Shown: piece after piece, positions 51,414 through 59,674 of the stretch
How the letters are laid out: every line of letters starts with the position of its first letter
How positions within the stretch are numbered: position 1 is the stretch's first letter
Origin: Streptomyces sp. NBC_01481
Lineage (GTDB): Bacteria; Actinomycetota; Actinomycetes; Streptomycetales; Streptomycetaceae
DNA length: 64,000 nt
Assembly: GCF_026339995.1 (NCBI RefSeq)
Contig: NZ_JAPEPT010000001.1
Location: forward strand, 1,917,001 to 1,981,000
Reading direction: 5' to 3'
Notes under the pieces: model-generated
Told to the model about the DNA's origin: nothing
The model's database searches: none
What the model saw: only the letters and a program-made list of their open reading frames with translations
Program-made: the position numbers and the translations under genes

Positions 51414-52513
51414 CCTGATGTACCTCCCGGTACCGACGAGGCTGGGGTTCCCGTGATCGGCCCGGGTCTCACAGGATCGGCAGCCGGCGGGGCCGGGCTT
51501 GCAGCGATCGGCCCGGACGAGAACGTCGCCCCGCCCCCGCGCGCCCGCAGGCTCCCCACCGCATAGCCGCCCGCCGCCACCGCGACCCCGGTGACGATCG
51601 CGCCGGCCCGGCCCGCTCCGCCGCGGCGGCCCAGCATCGCGTCGCGCAGACCGCGTACGACCCCCGCCGGGAGGACCCGCGTGGTGTAGCGGCGTTCGGA
51701 CTCCAGGCCCTTGTCCGCGCCCACACTTCGGGCCACCAGGGCCTTGGACAGGCCCTCGGCGTAGGCACGGGTGCGGAAGTACCCGAACCGCTCTCGCGCC
51801 GCCGGGACCTTGTGGTGGATCACCGCGCGGTCGTCGATCAGCAGCACGGCCTCGGGCAGCGCCTTGGCGAGCCGGATGCACAGCTCGGTTTCCTCGCAGC
51901 CCAGCGGACGTTTGTCGCCGTCGCGCCCGATGCCGGTGGCGAAGCCGCCCGACGCGTCGAACGCCGTGCGCCGGAAGGAGGCGTTGCCGCCCAGCACATT
52001 GCGCACCCGCACCTTGCCGCGCGGCAGGCCCCGGTACGTACAGCCGACGACCCAGTCGAACTCCTCGGGGAACCAGACCGGCCTGCGCCCCGAGGCCCAG
52101 GCGGCCATCGTCCGGCCGCCGACGGCCATCACCCGGTCGTCGTCGTATCCCTCGGCGAAGTACCGCAGCCAGTCACGCTCGGCCACGGCGTCGTCGTCGA
52201 GGAAGGCCACGAACTCGCCCCGGGCCGCGGCGATTCCGGTGTTGCGACCTGCGGAGAGGCCGCGGGGGCCCGCATTGGCGAGCACCCGCACCTCCTCACC
52301 CTGCGCGACGTTCTCGCTCTGCCCGCCGAACTCCCGGTACTCCTTGTACTCCCTGGCCAGCCTCTCCAGCAGCGCCGGATTGTGGTCGACCACCAGCAGC
52401 GTCTCCAGCGCGGGCAGCGACTGACGCCGTACGGAGCCGACGGCCGTGAGGATGTCCTCCCAGCGGTCCTCCGTATAAACGCAGATCACCACTGAGAAGC
52501 GTCGGTCGCTCAA
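51410..52513 (-). CDS. Family 2 glycosyltransferase
   Basis: 367 residues starting with TTG 52513 (GGAGAGG just upstream), overlapping the previous gene by four bases (TTGA). GT-A features: SVVICVYTEDRWEDILTAVGSVRRQSLPALETLLVVDHN, SAGRNTGIAAARGEFVAFLDDDAV with the metal-binding DxD-type DDD, and GGNASFRRTAFDASGGF. The C-terminus has a membrane-like helix (AIVTGVAVAAGGYAVGSL) and a Pro/Ala tail. It would add sugars to a cell-surface glycan. It is the middle gene of a coupled operon. Confidence 0.88.
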   Translation of the reverse strand: MSDRRFSVVICVYTEDRWEDILTAVGSVRRQSLPALETLLVVDHNPALLERLAREYKEYREFGGQSENVAQGEEVRVLANAGPRGLSAGRNTGIAAARGEFVAFLDDDAVAERDWLRYFAEGYDDDRVMAVGGRTMAAWASGRRPVWFPEEFDWVVGCTYRGLPRGKVRVRNVLGGNASFRRTAFDASGGFATGIGRDGDKRPLGCEETELCIRLAKALPEAVLLIDDRAVIHHKVPAARERFGYFRTRAYAEGLSKALVARSVGADKGLESERRYTTRVLPAGVVRGLRDAMLGRRGGAGRAGAIVTGVAVAAGGYAVGSLRARGGGATFSSGPIAASPAPPAADPVRPGPITGTPASSVPGGTSG

Positions 52514-53439
52514 GACACCTCTCCCCGCGACATCCTGAGGCTCAGCGACGCCTCGCGACGGCGCTCGGCGCGGCTGACTCCCTTCTCCTCGAGGATCACT
52601 CTGAGGACCCGCAGTCCGTCCCGTACGGCGCTGAGGTTGCTGACGCCGTGGATGCGCAGGTACTCGTGACTGGGGACCTCCTGCACGCGCAGACCGGCCT
52701 TGACCACCCGGATGTTCATCAGCGTCTCGATCTCGAAGCCGGTGCAGTCCAGAGTGATCTTGTCCAGGCAGTGCTTCCAGAAGGCGTTGTAGCCGTAGCA
52801 GAGGTCGGTGTATCTGGCCCCGAACTTGGCGTTGACGACGGAGCACAGGACCCAGTTGCCGAGCTTGCGGATCGCGGTCATGTCATCGGTGCCGCCGCCA
52901 TTGGCGAAGCGGGAGCCCTTGGCGAAATCGGCGCCGGAGACGAGGGCCGACACATAGGAAACGATCTCCTGGCCGTCGGCCGAGCCGTCCGCGTCGACCA
53001 TCACGATGATGTCGCCGGTGCAGGCGGCGAATCCGCTGATGAGGGCATCCCCTTTGCCCTTGCCGACCTGTTTGACGACCTTGATGTCCGGCCGCAGTTC
53101 GCGGGCGACCTGGACGGTGTTGTCGCTGGAATTCCCGTCGACCAGGACTACTTCATGAATCCAGTCGGGGAGTGTCTTGAAGACGTACGGAAGATTCTCC
53201 GCCTCATTCATGGCAGGGATCACGACGCTCACGGGCGGAGTGATCGCGAGATGTGAGGAGATCGGCCGGTAGGCAGCTGATATCCGGCCGACTCCCTTCG
53301 CCGGACCTTCCGTTGCGGCAGCGGAATCGGTGGCGGTTTCTGTGACGGATGCGGCGGCTGATTCGGTGGTGCCCTGATGGTGCGACGGCTCGAGATACGG
53401 ATCTTGCCCCGGAGCGGCCGGGTGCAGGACTGAGCTCAT
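52510..53439 (-). CDS. Family 2 glycosyltransferase, DPM1/GT2 type
   Basis: 309 residues from ATG 53439. A disordered Ala/Thr/Ser-rich region (1-65) precedes the GT-A core: PVSVVIPAMNEAENLPYVFKTLPDWIHEVVLVDGNSSDNTVQVAREL, GKGDALISGFAACTGDIIVMVDADGSADGQEI with the DAD metal site, and GYNAFWKHCLDKI. The end is basic. This type transfers a sugar from nucleotide sugar to polyprenyl phosphate or a glycan acceptor. It starts the operon, and the next gene is coupled through TTGA. Confidence 0.9.
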   Translation of the reverse strand: MSSVLHPAAPGQDPYLEPSHHQGTTESAAASVTETATDSAAATEGPAKGVGRISAAYRPISSHLAITPPVSVVIPAMNEAENLPYVFKTLPDWIHEVVLVDGNSSDNTVQVARELRPDIKVVKQVGKGKGDALISGFAACTGDIIVMVDADGSADGQEIVSYVSALVSGADFAKGSRFANGGGTDDMTAIRKLGNWVLCSVVNAKFGARYTDLCYGYNAFWKHCLDKITLDCTGFEIETLMNIRVVKAGLRVQEVPSHEYLRIHGVSNLSAVRDGLRVLRVILEEKGVSRAERRREASLSLRMSRGEVS

Positions 53440-53798
53440 GAGTCTGGTTCCCTCTCCACCGGTGGACTGCCCACCCCCGGGCAGTCCGGATGAGTTTCCG
53501 GTTCGAAAGGGGGGTTCTTCTCACCCCGGCCAACACGACATAGCGACTCCGTACTTGGTGGGTGAGCTGGCAAAACTGGCCGCGCGGCGTAACGGCTCGG
53601 CAAGAGCGCGAAAACCGAGCACGGCACCCCCCTACCGCGCCCCGCTCAGGAACCCATCGCGACGCTTGAGCCCTCCCCTGGAGTCGCTTTGCGTGATGGA
53701 CCGTTGCGGGTGGATGTACGACGGTATTGATGATTAGGACTGTATGGCAAGACCTGGGACAAGGACGCACTTTTTTCTTTTTGATACACATTCGGTGG
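53440..53798. promoter_or_regulatory. 359-bp upstream region of the glycosyltransferase operon
   Basis: No gene is seen on either strand. It is less GC-rich than the surroundings around 53690-53800, with a T-rich run (ttttttctttttgataca) near 53771. It presumably holds the leftward operon promoter; no specific box is identified. Confidence 0.35.
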
Positions 53799-54113
53799 TC
53801 AGATATGCGAGCGCCTTGATCGGAATTTCTTGATCCCTTTCATCAACCGCCCAGTCGGATTGATCTGTTCCGGGTTCCGCATTCGCCGGCCGAGGCTCCA
53901 GAGGAAGAGCAGAGCGGTGATCACGGCGATCGTCGTGATCCCTCCGTCCACCGTCAGGACGTGCGGCGACTTCAGCGATTGGGCGACCAGCAGGTCGATG
54001 GCGATCGCACCGGCCGCTGCCAGGGCGGCACGGGTTGCCGGGTCGAGGCGGGGGAGCGCGGCGGCGAGACCGCCCGCCGGTCCGGGCTGTGCAGCTCGTA
54101 CGTAACCGTCAAG
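53799..54113 (-). pseudogene. Orphan membrane-protein reading frame without a start codon
   Basis: The minus frame reads AALPRLDPATRAALAAAGAIAIDLLVAQSL, VLTVDGGITTIAVITALLFLWSLGRRMRNPEQ and MKGIKKFRSRRSHI, ending with TGA at 53799. Two hydrophobic segments and coherent codon usage indicate a real protein. No ATG, GTG or TTG lies before the membrane helices after the in-frame stop near 54114. It may be an N-terminally truncated pseudogene, or have a non-standard start. It lies upstream of the glycosyltransferases on the same strand. Confidence 0.5.
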
Positions 54114-54208
54114 AAGCGCTCACGCAACATTCTTGGCATGGACACTTCCGGTGAAGTATGCCCGCTGCTACGAAAGTTGAGGCAGAGATCCTGCTAAAGG
54201 GAGGTTCC

Positions 54209-55018
54209 ATGAAACTGTCCCGAATCGCGGCATTCTCATCCTCACTCCTCCTCGGCGCCGTCCTCGCTCTCACCGGAGCAGGCCAGGCACAGGCCTCGGA
54301 CAGCGCCCTCGCCCTTGACTACGTGGCCTTGGGCGACTCCTACTCCTCAGGCGTCGGCGCCGGCAGCTACGACAGTGCGAGCGGCTCCTGCAAGCGCAGC
54401 ACCAAGGCCTACCCCAAGCTCTGGGCGGCCGCGCATTCACCCTCGTCGTTCGCGTTCACCGCTTGCTCGGGCGCTCGTACGGGTGATGTCACGGCCGGTC
54501 AGCTCGGCCCCCTCAACTCCGCCACCGACCTCGTCTCGATCACCATCGGCGGCAATGACGCGGGCTTCTCCGACGTCATGACCACCTGCGTCCTGCAGTC
54601 CGAGTCCAGCTGCATCAACCGCATCAACCAGGCCAAGGCGTACGTCGACAGCACCCTGCCCGGCAAGCTCGACTCCGTGTACTCGGCCATCAGTTCCAAG
54701 GCACCCGCTGCCCGGGTCGTCGTCCTCGGCTACCCCCGCTTCTACAAGCTCGGCGGAAGCTGCATCGCAGGACTGAGCGAGAACGAACGGGCCGCGATCA
54801 ACGGCGCCGCGGACTATCTCAACGCCGCCACCGCGAAGCGAGCGGCCGACCACGGCTACTCCTTCGCCGATGTCACCCCCGCCTTCACCGGACACGAGAT
54901 CTGCTCCGGGTCGGCATGGCTGCACAGCCTGAACTGGCTCAACATCGGCGAGTCGTACCACCCCACCGCCTCCGGACAGTCCGGCGGCTACCTGCCCGTC
55001 TTCAGCTCGCGCGCCTGA
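54209..55018 (+). CDS. Secreted SGNH-hydrolase lipase/esterase
   Basis: 269 residues from ATG 54209 (GGGAGG 5 nt before). Signal peptide 1-29 (LALTGAGQAQA). Block I has the nucleophile in ALGDSYSSGVGAGSY; the oxyanion Gly/Asn are in IGGNDAGFSDV; the catalytic His lies in SYHPTASGQSGGYLPV. Six cysteines form likely disulfides. It matches the Streptomyces extracellular SGNH lipase group. Its 3' end overlaps the convergent kinase gene by 17 bp. Confidence 0.92.
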   Translation: MKLSRIAAFSSSLLLGAVLALTGAGQAQASDSALALDYVALGDSYSSGVGAGSYDSASGSCKRSTKAYPKLWAAAHSPSSFAFTACSGARTGDVTAGQLGPLNSATDLVSITIGGNDAGFSDVMTTCVLQSESSCINRINQAKAYVDSTLPGKLDSVYSAISSKAPAARVVVLGYPRFYKLGGSCIAGLSENERAAINGAADYLNAATAKRAADHGYSFADVTPAFTGHEICSGSAWLHSLNWLNIGESYHPTASGQSGGYLPVFSSRA

Positions 55019-56657
55019 GAACGGCGGTCGTGGCGTTCGCGGTGTAGGAGCTACCGTCCGTCGGGCTCTCCTGCTCGCAGGTGACCGAGAAATCGATCCA
55101 GTTGGAGCGTGCCTCGACCGGACTCCGGACTTCCACCCGGATCCGGTCGTGGTGCGTCTCGCCCTGCTTGTACGTCAGCTCGATGTGGCTGACCTGCTTC
55201 TGCTTCGAGCCTCCGGCCTCGAAGTCGAGCGTCTTCCACCCCGGGTCGGAGCTCTCGCCGCTCTTCGTCGCCCAGCGGTAGTCGACAGAGGCGGGGGTAC
55301 GGCCCACCGTGATCGTCGCCCGGAAGGCCGGAGCCTCCGCCTCGGGCGGCGGGCAGGTGCCCGAGTAACTGCCGTGCACCGTCTCGGCGTAGACCTTGAC
55401 GGTCTGCGGCGGGGTGTACGTACCGCCGTTGCCGCCACCCTTGTTGCCATTGTTTCCGCTGTTGTCAGTGGTGCCGCCGTCCGTCCCGCCGCCTCCGGGG
55501 GCGGTGGCCGTATTGCCGGGGCTCGCGCTCGAACTCCCCGTCGCGGGACTCACGCTGCCGTTGTTGTCACCGCCGCCCTGGTTCCCCTTGCCGTTGTTGA
55601 CCAGCGCCCAGGCGAGACCGCCGACGGCCAGGAGCAGCGCCGCCACCCCGGCGACCAGCACCACCGTCGCACGCCGCGCACGATCGGGCGGCACACCGGT
55701 CGTGGCCGTGGTGGCAGGACCGGGCACGGGCGTGGGCTGCTGGGGGAGTGCATGCGCGACAGGTGTCGGGGACGTCGACGAGACGGTGGGGCTGTACGGC
55801 CCCGGCGGCACCGGAGTCGTGGGCGCCGTGCCGCCCGCGCCCACCACCCGCAGCAGACGCTCGGCCTCCCCGGCCGAAAGGCGCTGCGCCGGATCCTTGC
55901 GCAGCAGCCCCGCGATCACCGGCGCGAGGGCCCCGGCCCTGCGCGGCGGGGGCAGTTCCTCGTCGACGACGGCACGCAGGGTGCTCAGCGGGGTGTTCTG
56001 GCGGAATGGGGAGTTGCCCTCGACCGCCGCGTACAGCAGCACGCCGAGCGACCAGAGGTCCGACTCGGGCCCAGGCGTACGCCCCAGCGCCCGCTCGGGC
56101 GCGAGGAACTCGGGGGAGCCGATCAGCTCGCCCGTCATCGTCAGGTTGGAGGTCCCCTCCACCATCGCGATACCGAAGTCGGAGAGCACCACACGGCCGT
56201 CGTTGCCGATCAGCACGTTCCCGGGCTTCACGTCCCGGTGCAGTACACCCGCCTCGTGGGCGGCGCGCAGGGCGGCGAGGATCTCCGCGCCGATGTGCGC
56301 GGCGCGCTGCGGGGCGAGAGGGCCCTCCGCGTCCAGCACGTCGGACAGGGCGAGCCCGCGCACGAGTTCCATCACGATCCAGGGACGGCCGTCCTCGGTC
56401 GCCACGTCGTAGACGGTCACCACATTGCGGTGCGAGATACGGCCCGCGGCCCAGGCCTCCCGCTCGAGACGCGCGTACAGCCGCTGCTCGTCCGCGGTGC
56501 CGAGCCCCGCCGGGGCGCGGACCTCCTTGACGGCCACCTCGCGGTTCAGCACCTCGTCGCGGGCGCGCCACACCACGCCCATCCCGCCCTCGCCCAGGGG
56601 GCTCAGCAGGCGGTAGCGCCCTGCCACCAGCCGCGAATCGCCCGGCACTTCGCTCAC
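55002..56657 (-). CDS. Transmembrane Ser/Thr protein kinase
   Basis: 551 residues from GTG 56657. The Hanks-type kinase domain (about 15-275) shows P-loop LGEGGMGVVWRARD, VAVKEV, catalytic VLHRDVKPGNVLI, DFG (LSDFGIAM) and GSPEFLAPERALG. A Pro-rich linker follows (280-325), a single TM (TVVLVAGVAALLLAVGGLAWAL) and a Gly/Asn/Thr/Ser-rich extracellular stretch with a C-terminal beta domain (AYAETVHG-like ETVHGSYSGTCPPPEAEAPAFRATITVG). No PASTA domains. It senses something outside the membrane. It is convergent with the lipase gene, with overlapping stops. Confidence 0.92.
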   Translation of the reverse strand: MSEVPGDSRLVAGRYRLLSPLGEGGMGVVWRARDEVLNREVAVKEVRAPAGLGTADEQRLYARLEREAWAAGRISHRNVVTVYDVATEDGRPWIVMELVRGLALSDVLDAEGPLAPQRAAHIGAEILAALRAAHEAGVLHRDVKPGNVLIGNDGRVVLSDFGIAMVEGTSNLTMTGELIGSPEFLAPERALGRTPGPESDLWSLGVLLYAAVEGNSPFRQNTPLSTLRAVVDEELPPPRRAGALAPVIAGLLRKDPAQRLSAGEAERLLRVVGAGGTAPTTPVPPGPYSPTVSSTSPTPVAHALPQQPTPVPGPATTATTGVPPDRARRATVVLVAGVAALLLAVGGLAWALVNNGKGNQGGGDNNGSVSPATGSSSASPGNTATAPGGGGTDGGTTDNSGNNGNKGGGNGGTYTPPQTVKVYAETVHGSYSGTCPPPEAEAPAFRATITVGRTPASVDYRWATKSGESSDPGWKTLDFEAGGSKQKQVSHIELTYKQGETHHDRIRVEVRSPVEARSNWIDFSVTCEQESPTDGSSYTANATTAVLRRAS

Positions 56658-56699
56658 AGCGAGCCCCCATCGGTAGCAGAGGAACTACCCCAAATTACC

Positions 56700-58235
56700 T
56701 CACGCAAGGGCTGTTGCCGCCCCCCTGAGAGCCAATCCGCATCCGATGGCGAGCACGATGCAGGCCGTGCCGAGGGGGAGCGCGCGCTGGGCGGTGGTCA
56801 GCAGCCGCCCCTTGCGGCGGCTGCGATCGGCGAGCAGGCGGGTGGCGCGTTCGCCGAGCCGCACCGCCGCGAAGCCCGCGGCGGCGAGGGTGAGGGCGAG
56901 CCCGGCGCCGTACGCGAGGACGAGCAGCAGCCCGAACCAGGCCCGCCCGAGGGCCGCGGCGCCCACGAGGACGACGACGGCGGAGGGACTGGGGACGAGC
57001 CCGCCGGCGAAGCCGAGCAGGATGGTGGAACGGAGACCGAGGGAGCGGTGTTCATGGGTGTGGGTGTGGGAGTGGCTGTGCCCGTGGCTGTCGTCGTGGT
57101 CATGCGCGTGGCCGCTGGCATGGCTGTGCCCGTGCCCGTGGTCATGACCGTGCCCGTGCGAGTGGCCGTGCGCGTGCGCGGCTCCCCGCGTCCTCCACGC
57201 CCTGCGTACGAGCACCACACCCGCCACCGCCACCAGTGCCCCGCTCGTGACGCCCAGCCAGGCGACCACCGACGGCGCTGCCGCCGAGCCCACCGCGATC
57301 AGACCGCCCAGCGCGAACACCCCGAGCGTGTGCGTGATCGTCACCGATGCGCCCAGAGACAGCACGTCGCGTAGGGAGTTGCGCCCGCCCGCCGCCGCCG
57401 CGGCCGCCATGACCGTCTTGCCGTGGCCCGGCGCGAGCGCGTGCATCGCGCCGAGCAGCAGCGCGGTCGCCAGAGCCAGCGCGGCGAATCCCGCGGTCAG
57501 GTCGCGGTGGGAGACCAGGCCGGTCAGCGCCTGCGTCCAGCGGTCGGCGCCGCGCGGGAGTACGGACGTGGGGGCCGCCGCCTCCTGGCGGTCCGCCGCC
57601 GCGGGCGCGCCGCCCGGCGTGACCGAGAGCGACGCGGCCTTGCGGTCAGGTGCAGAGGACAGCTCCCCCTCGGGGTACTTCGTCAGCCGCCCCGACTCCG
57701 ACGTCTGCGGTACGTCGGAGGAAGTGAGCGTCATCCGGTCGCCGCGGGCGGTGACCTCCCGCCAGCCCGGCCCATCGGCGCCGCCCGCCGCCCGGAAGCC
57801 GATCGTCTGCCGCCCGCCGGGCAGTTCGGCCGTGAGCCTGCACTCGACGCGCAGCGTCGGCAGTCCGGCCTGCCCGGGGCGCACCTCGGCGCGGCTCGCG
57901 CCGGGCGTGAGGGCGACCGTGCGCTGTTCGACCGTGACGCGGCTGTCCCGCGCCGCGTCCCGGCAGCGCGTCCCCGCCCACGAGGACAGCTCCGCGGGGG
58001 ACATCTCCCGGTTGCCGTCGCGGTCGATCTTCGTACGGGCCTGGGCCGCGGGGATCTCCGCCAGGTCCTCGACGTGGTCGACGCCGAGCCGCCCGGGCGC
58101 GACGAGGAGGCCGTCGTAGCGATTGACTGTGAAGTTTCCCAGGGGATGCGCCGCGGCCGTCCCGGCGGGCAGTACGGCGAGCGCGGCACCGGCGACGAGG
58201 ACCGCCGCGCCGACAGCGGTCGTACGCCTCTTCAT
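56700..58235 (-). CDS. Nickel/cobalt transporter-like membrane protein with His-rich loop
   Basis: 511 residues from ATG 58235. A signal peptide is followed by an extracytoplasmic domain (about 33-240; NFTVNRYDGLLVAPGRLGVDHVEDLAEIPAAQ). Six or so helices come next, with the NiCoT/RcnA motif LLGAMHALAPGHGKTVMAA and GFAGGLVPSPSAVVVLVGA. Between helices is a remarkable histidine stretch (some 20 His over about 45 residues, alternating with Gly, Asp, Ser), which probably buffers metal. It overlaps the TPR gene by four bases (ATGA). Possibly Ni/Co efflux. Confidence 0.85.
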   Translation of the reverse strand: MKRRTTAVGAAVLVAGAALAVLPAGTAAAHPLGNFTVNRYDGLLVAPGRLGVDHVEDLAEIPAAQARTKIDRDGNREMSPAELSSWAGTRCRDAARDSRVTVEQRTVALTPGASRAEVRPGQAGLPTLRVECRLTAELPGGRQTIGFRAAGGADGPGWREVTARGDRMTLTSSDVPQTSESGRLTKYPEGELSSAPDRKAASLSVTPGGAPAAADRQEAAAPTSVLPRGADRWTQALTGLVSHRDLTAGFAALALATALLLGAMHALAPGHGKTVMAAAAAAGGRNSLRDVLSLGASVTITHTLGVFALGGLIAVGSAAAPSVVAWLGVTSGALVAVAGVVLVRRAWRTRGAAHAHGHSHGHGHDHGHGHSHASGHAHDHDDSHGHSHSHTHTHEHRSLGLRSTILLGFAGGLVPSPSAVVVLVGAAALGRAWFGLLLVLAYGAGLALTLAAAGFAAVRLGERATRLLADRSRRKGRLLTTAQRALPLGTACIVLAIGCGLALRGAATALA

Positions 58236-59638
58236 GACGCCTCCAGAGCCTTCAGCGCGGCCCTGGCCGCACGTGAACCGGTGGGGGAGAAGCCGGGGTT
58301 GATCTTCAGCGCGGCGGCGAGCGGCGCACGGGCGGCGTCCGTCCTGCCGGCGGCGCGTTCGATCATGCCGCGGTGGTACAGGAACAAAGCGTTGCGGCAG
58401 CCGGCCGGCGCCGATGTGGCGAGATACGGGAGGGCTTCGGCGGAACGGCCGTTGACGTGCAGCGCCCAGGCCAGCGCGTCCGCCGTGTGCACGGTCCGGC
58501 GCTTGCCCCACTCGGCACGCGCGGCCTTGAGCGCCTCGGCCCTGTCGCCGTGGTCGGCCAGCGCCAGAGCGGTGTCCAGATCGGTGTCGACGCCGTTGGC
58601 GCGGGCCAGCTCGGTCCAGGTGCCGATGAGTTCGTACTGGGCCCGGGCATCGGCCGCCCGGCCTCCCGCTTCGTACAGCTCACCCAGCGCCACGAGCTGC
58701 CCCGGCAGCGGCAGCCGGTCCACCACCGCTTCGAGCCCCGGCACCGCGCCCTTGGAGTCGCCGCGCGCGGCCTGGGTGCGGGCCTGGCCCTCAAGGGCGG
58801 GAAGATACCCCGGGTCCGCGTCGAGCGCCGTAGTGAAGTACCGCTGCGCCGGGGCGTACGCCCCCTGGCTCCACTCCAACTGGCCGAGGGCGGTGGCGAC
58901 ATAGGCAGTGTCGCCGGGGGACGAGGCTGATTTCAGCGCGCCGCCGAGCACCCGCCGGGCGCCCGCGATGTCGCCGCGCAGCTCCAGGACGTACGCGTAG
59001 CGCGTGAAGACGGGGATGCCGGGGCGGCGGCCGTCGGCCTGCTCGGCCGCCGCCAGCGCCTTGGCGTAGCTGCCCAGTTCGACGAGGGCGTCGATCCGGG
59101 ACGCGAGTGCGCGCTCGCTGAACGGGTTGACCTTCAGCGCCGCCTCCGAAGCGCGCAGCGCCCCGCGGAAGTCGTGCCGCGCCGCCGCGAGCGCGGCACG
59201 ACCCGCGAGTGCCGTGTCGTTGTCCTGCGGCTGGAGCGCCAGGGAACGGGCAAGCGCCTTGTCGGCCTGCGGATACCGGGTCGGATCACCGCTGGTCCTG
59301 GCCTGCTCGACATAGGCGGCACCCAGAGCCGCCCACCCCCGCGCGTCCTTGGGCTGCGCCCGCAGATGCGCCTGGAGGCCGGTGACCCCGCGGGCGAGGT
59401 CACCGGTGCCGATCCGCTCGAACGGCGCGTCCGCCACAGGCGCGGCGGTCCGGGCCGCCGGGGGCTCGTCGCCCGCGCCGCCGGACACGACGAAGCCCAC
59501 GGTCAGGGCGACGGCCAGCATCCCGGCCGGCAGGAGCATCCCGGCCACACGTCCCGCCCCGAACCGGTGGCCGGTTTCCCGGCCCCCCGGGTCGCGGCCG
59601 TCGGCCGCTGTCGTTCCTGGCGCCCTTCGCAGGGACAT
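58232..59638 (-). CDS. Membrane-anchored TPR protein
   Basis: 468 residues from ATG 59638. One hydrophobic segment near 33-52 (AGMLLPAGMLAVALTVGFVVSG) anchors it; the rest is a chain of TPR units from about 75 to the end (GWAALGAAYVEQA, ALAGRAALAAARHDFRGALRASEAALKVNP, TALGQLEWSQGAYAPAQRYFTTALDADPGYLPALEGQA and others). It would scaffold the flanking partners outside the membrane. The start lies 36 bp after the DUF4331 stop, and its stop overlaps the nickel-type gene, so the three form one operon. Confidence 0.85.
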   Translation of the reverse strand: MSLRRAPGTTAADGRDPGGRETGHRFGAGRVAGMLLPAGMLAVALTVGFVVSGGAGDEPPAARTAAPVADAPFERIGTGDLARGVTGLQAHLRAQPKDARGWAALGAAYVEQARTSGDPTRYPQADKALARSLALQPQDNDTALAGRAALAAARHDFRGALRASEAALKVNPFSERALASRIDALVELGSYAKALAAAEQADGRRPGIPVFTRYAYVLELRGDIAGARRVLGGALKSASSPGDTAYVATALGQLEWSQGAYAPAQRYFTTALDADPGYLPALEGQARTQAARGDSKGAVPGLEAVVDRLPLPGQLVALGELYEAGGRAADARAQYELIGTWTELARANGVDTDLDTALALADHGDRAEALKAARAEWGKRRTVHTADALAWALHVNGRSAEALPYLATSAPAGCRNALFLYHRGMIERAAGRTDAARAPLAAALKINPGFSPTGSRAARAALKALEAS

Positions 59639-59674
59639 CTGTCTGCCCTTTCCTCTCGTTTTCGCGTCGGGCCG

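Noticed and set aside
57060..57190. Tandem DNA repeat
   Set aside because: The repetitive pattern is the coding sequence of the His-rich loop, not a non-coding repeat array.
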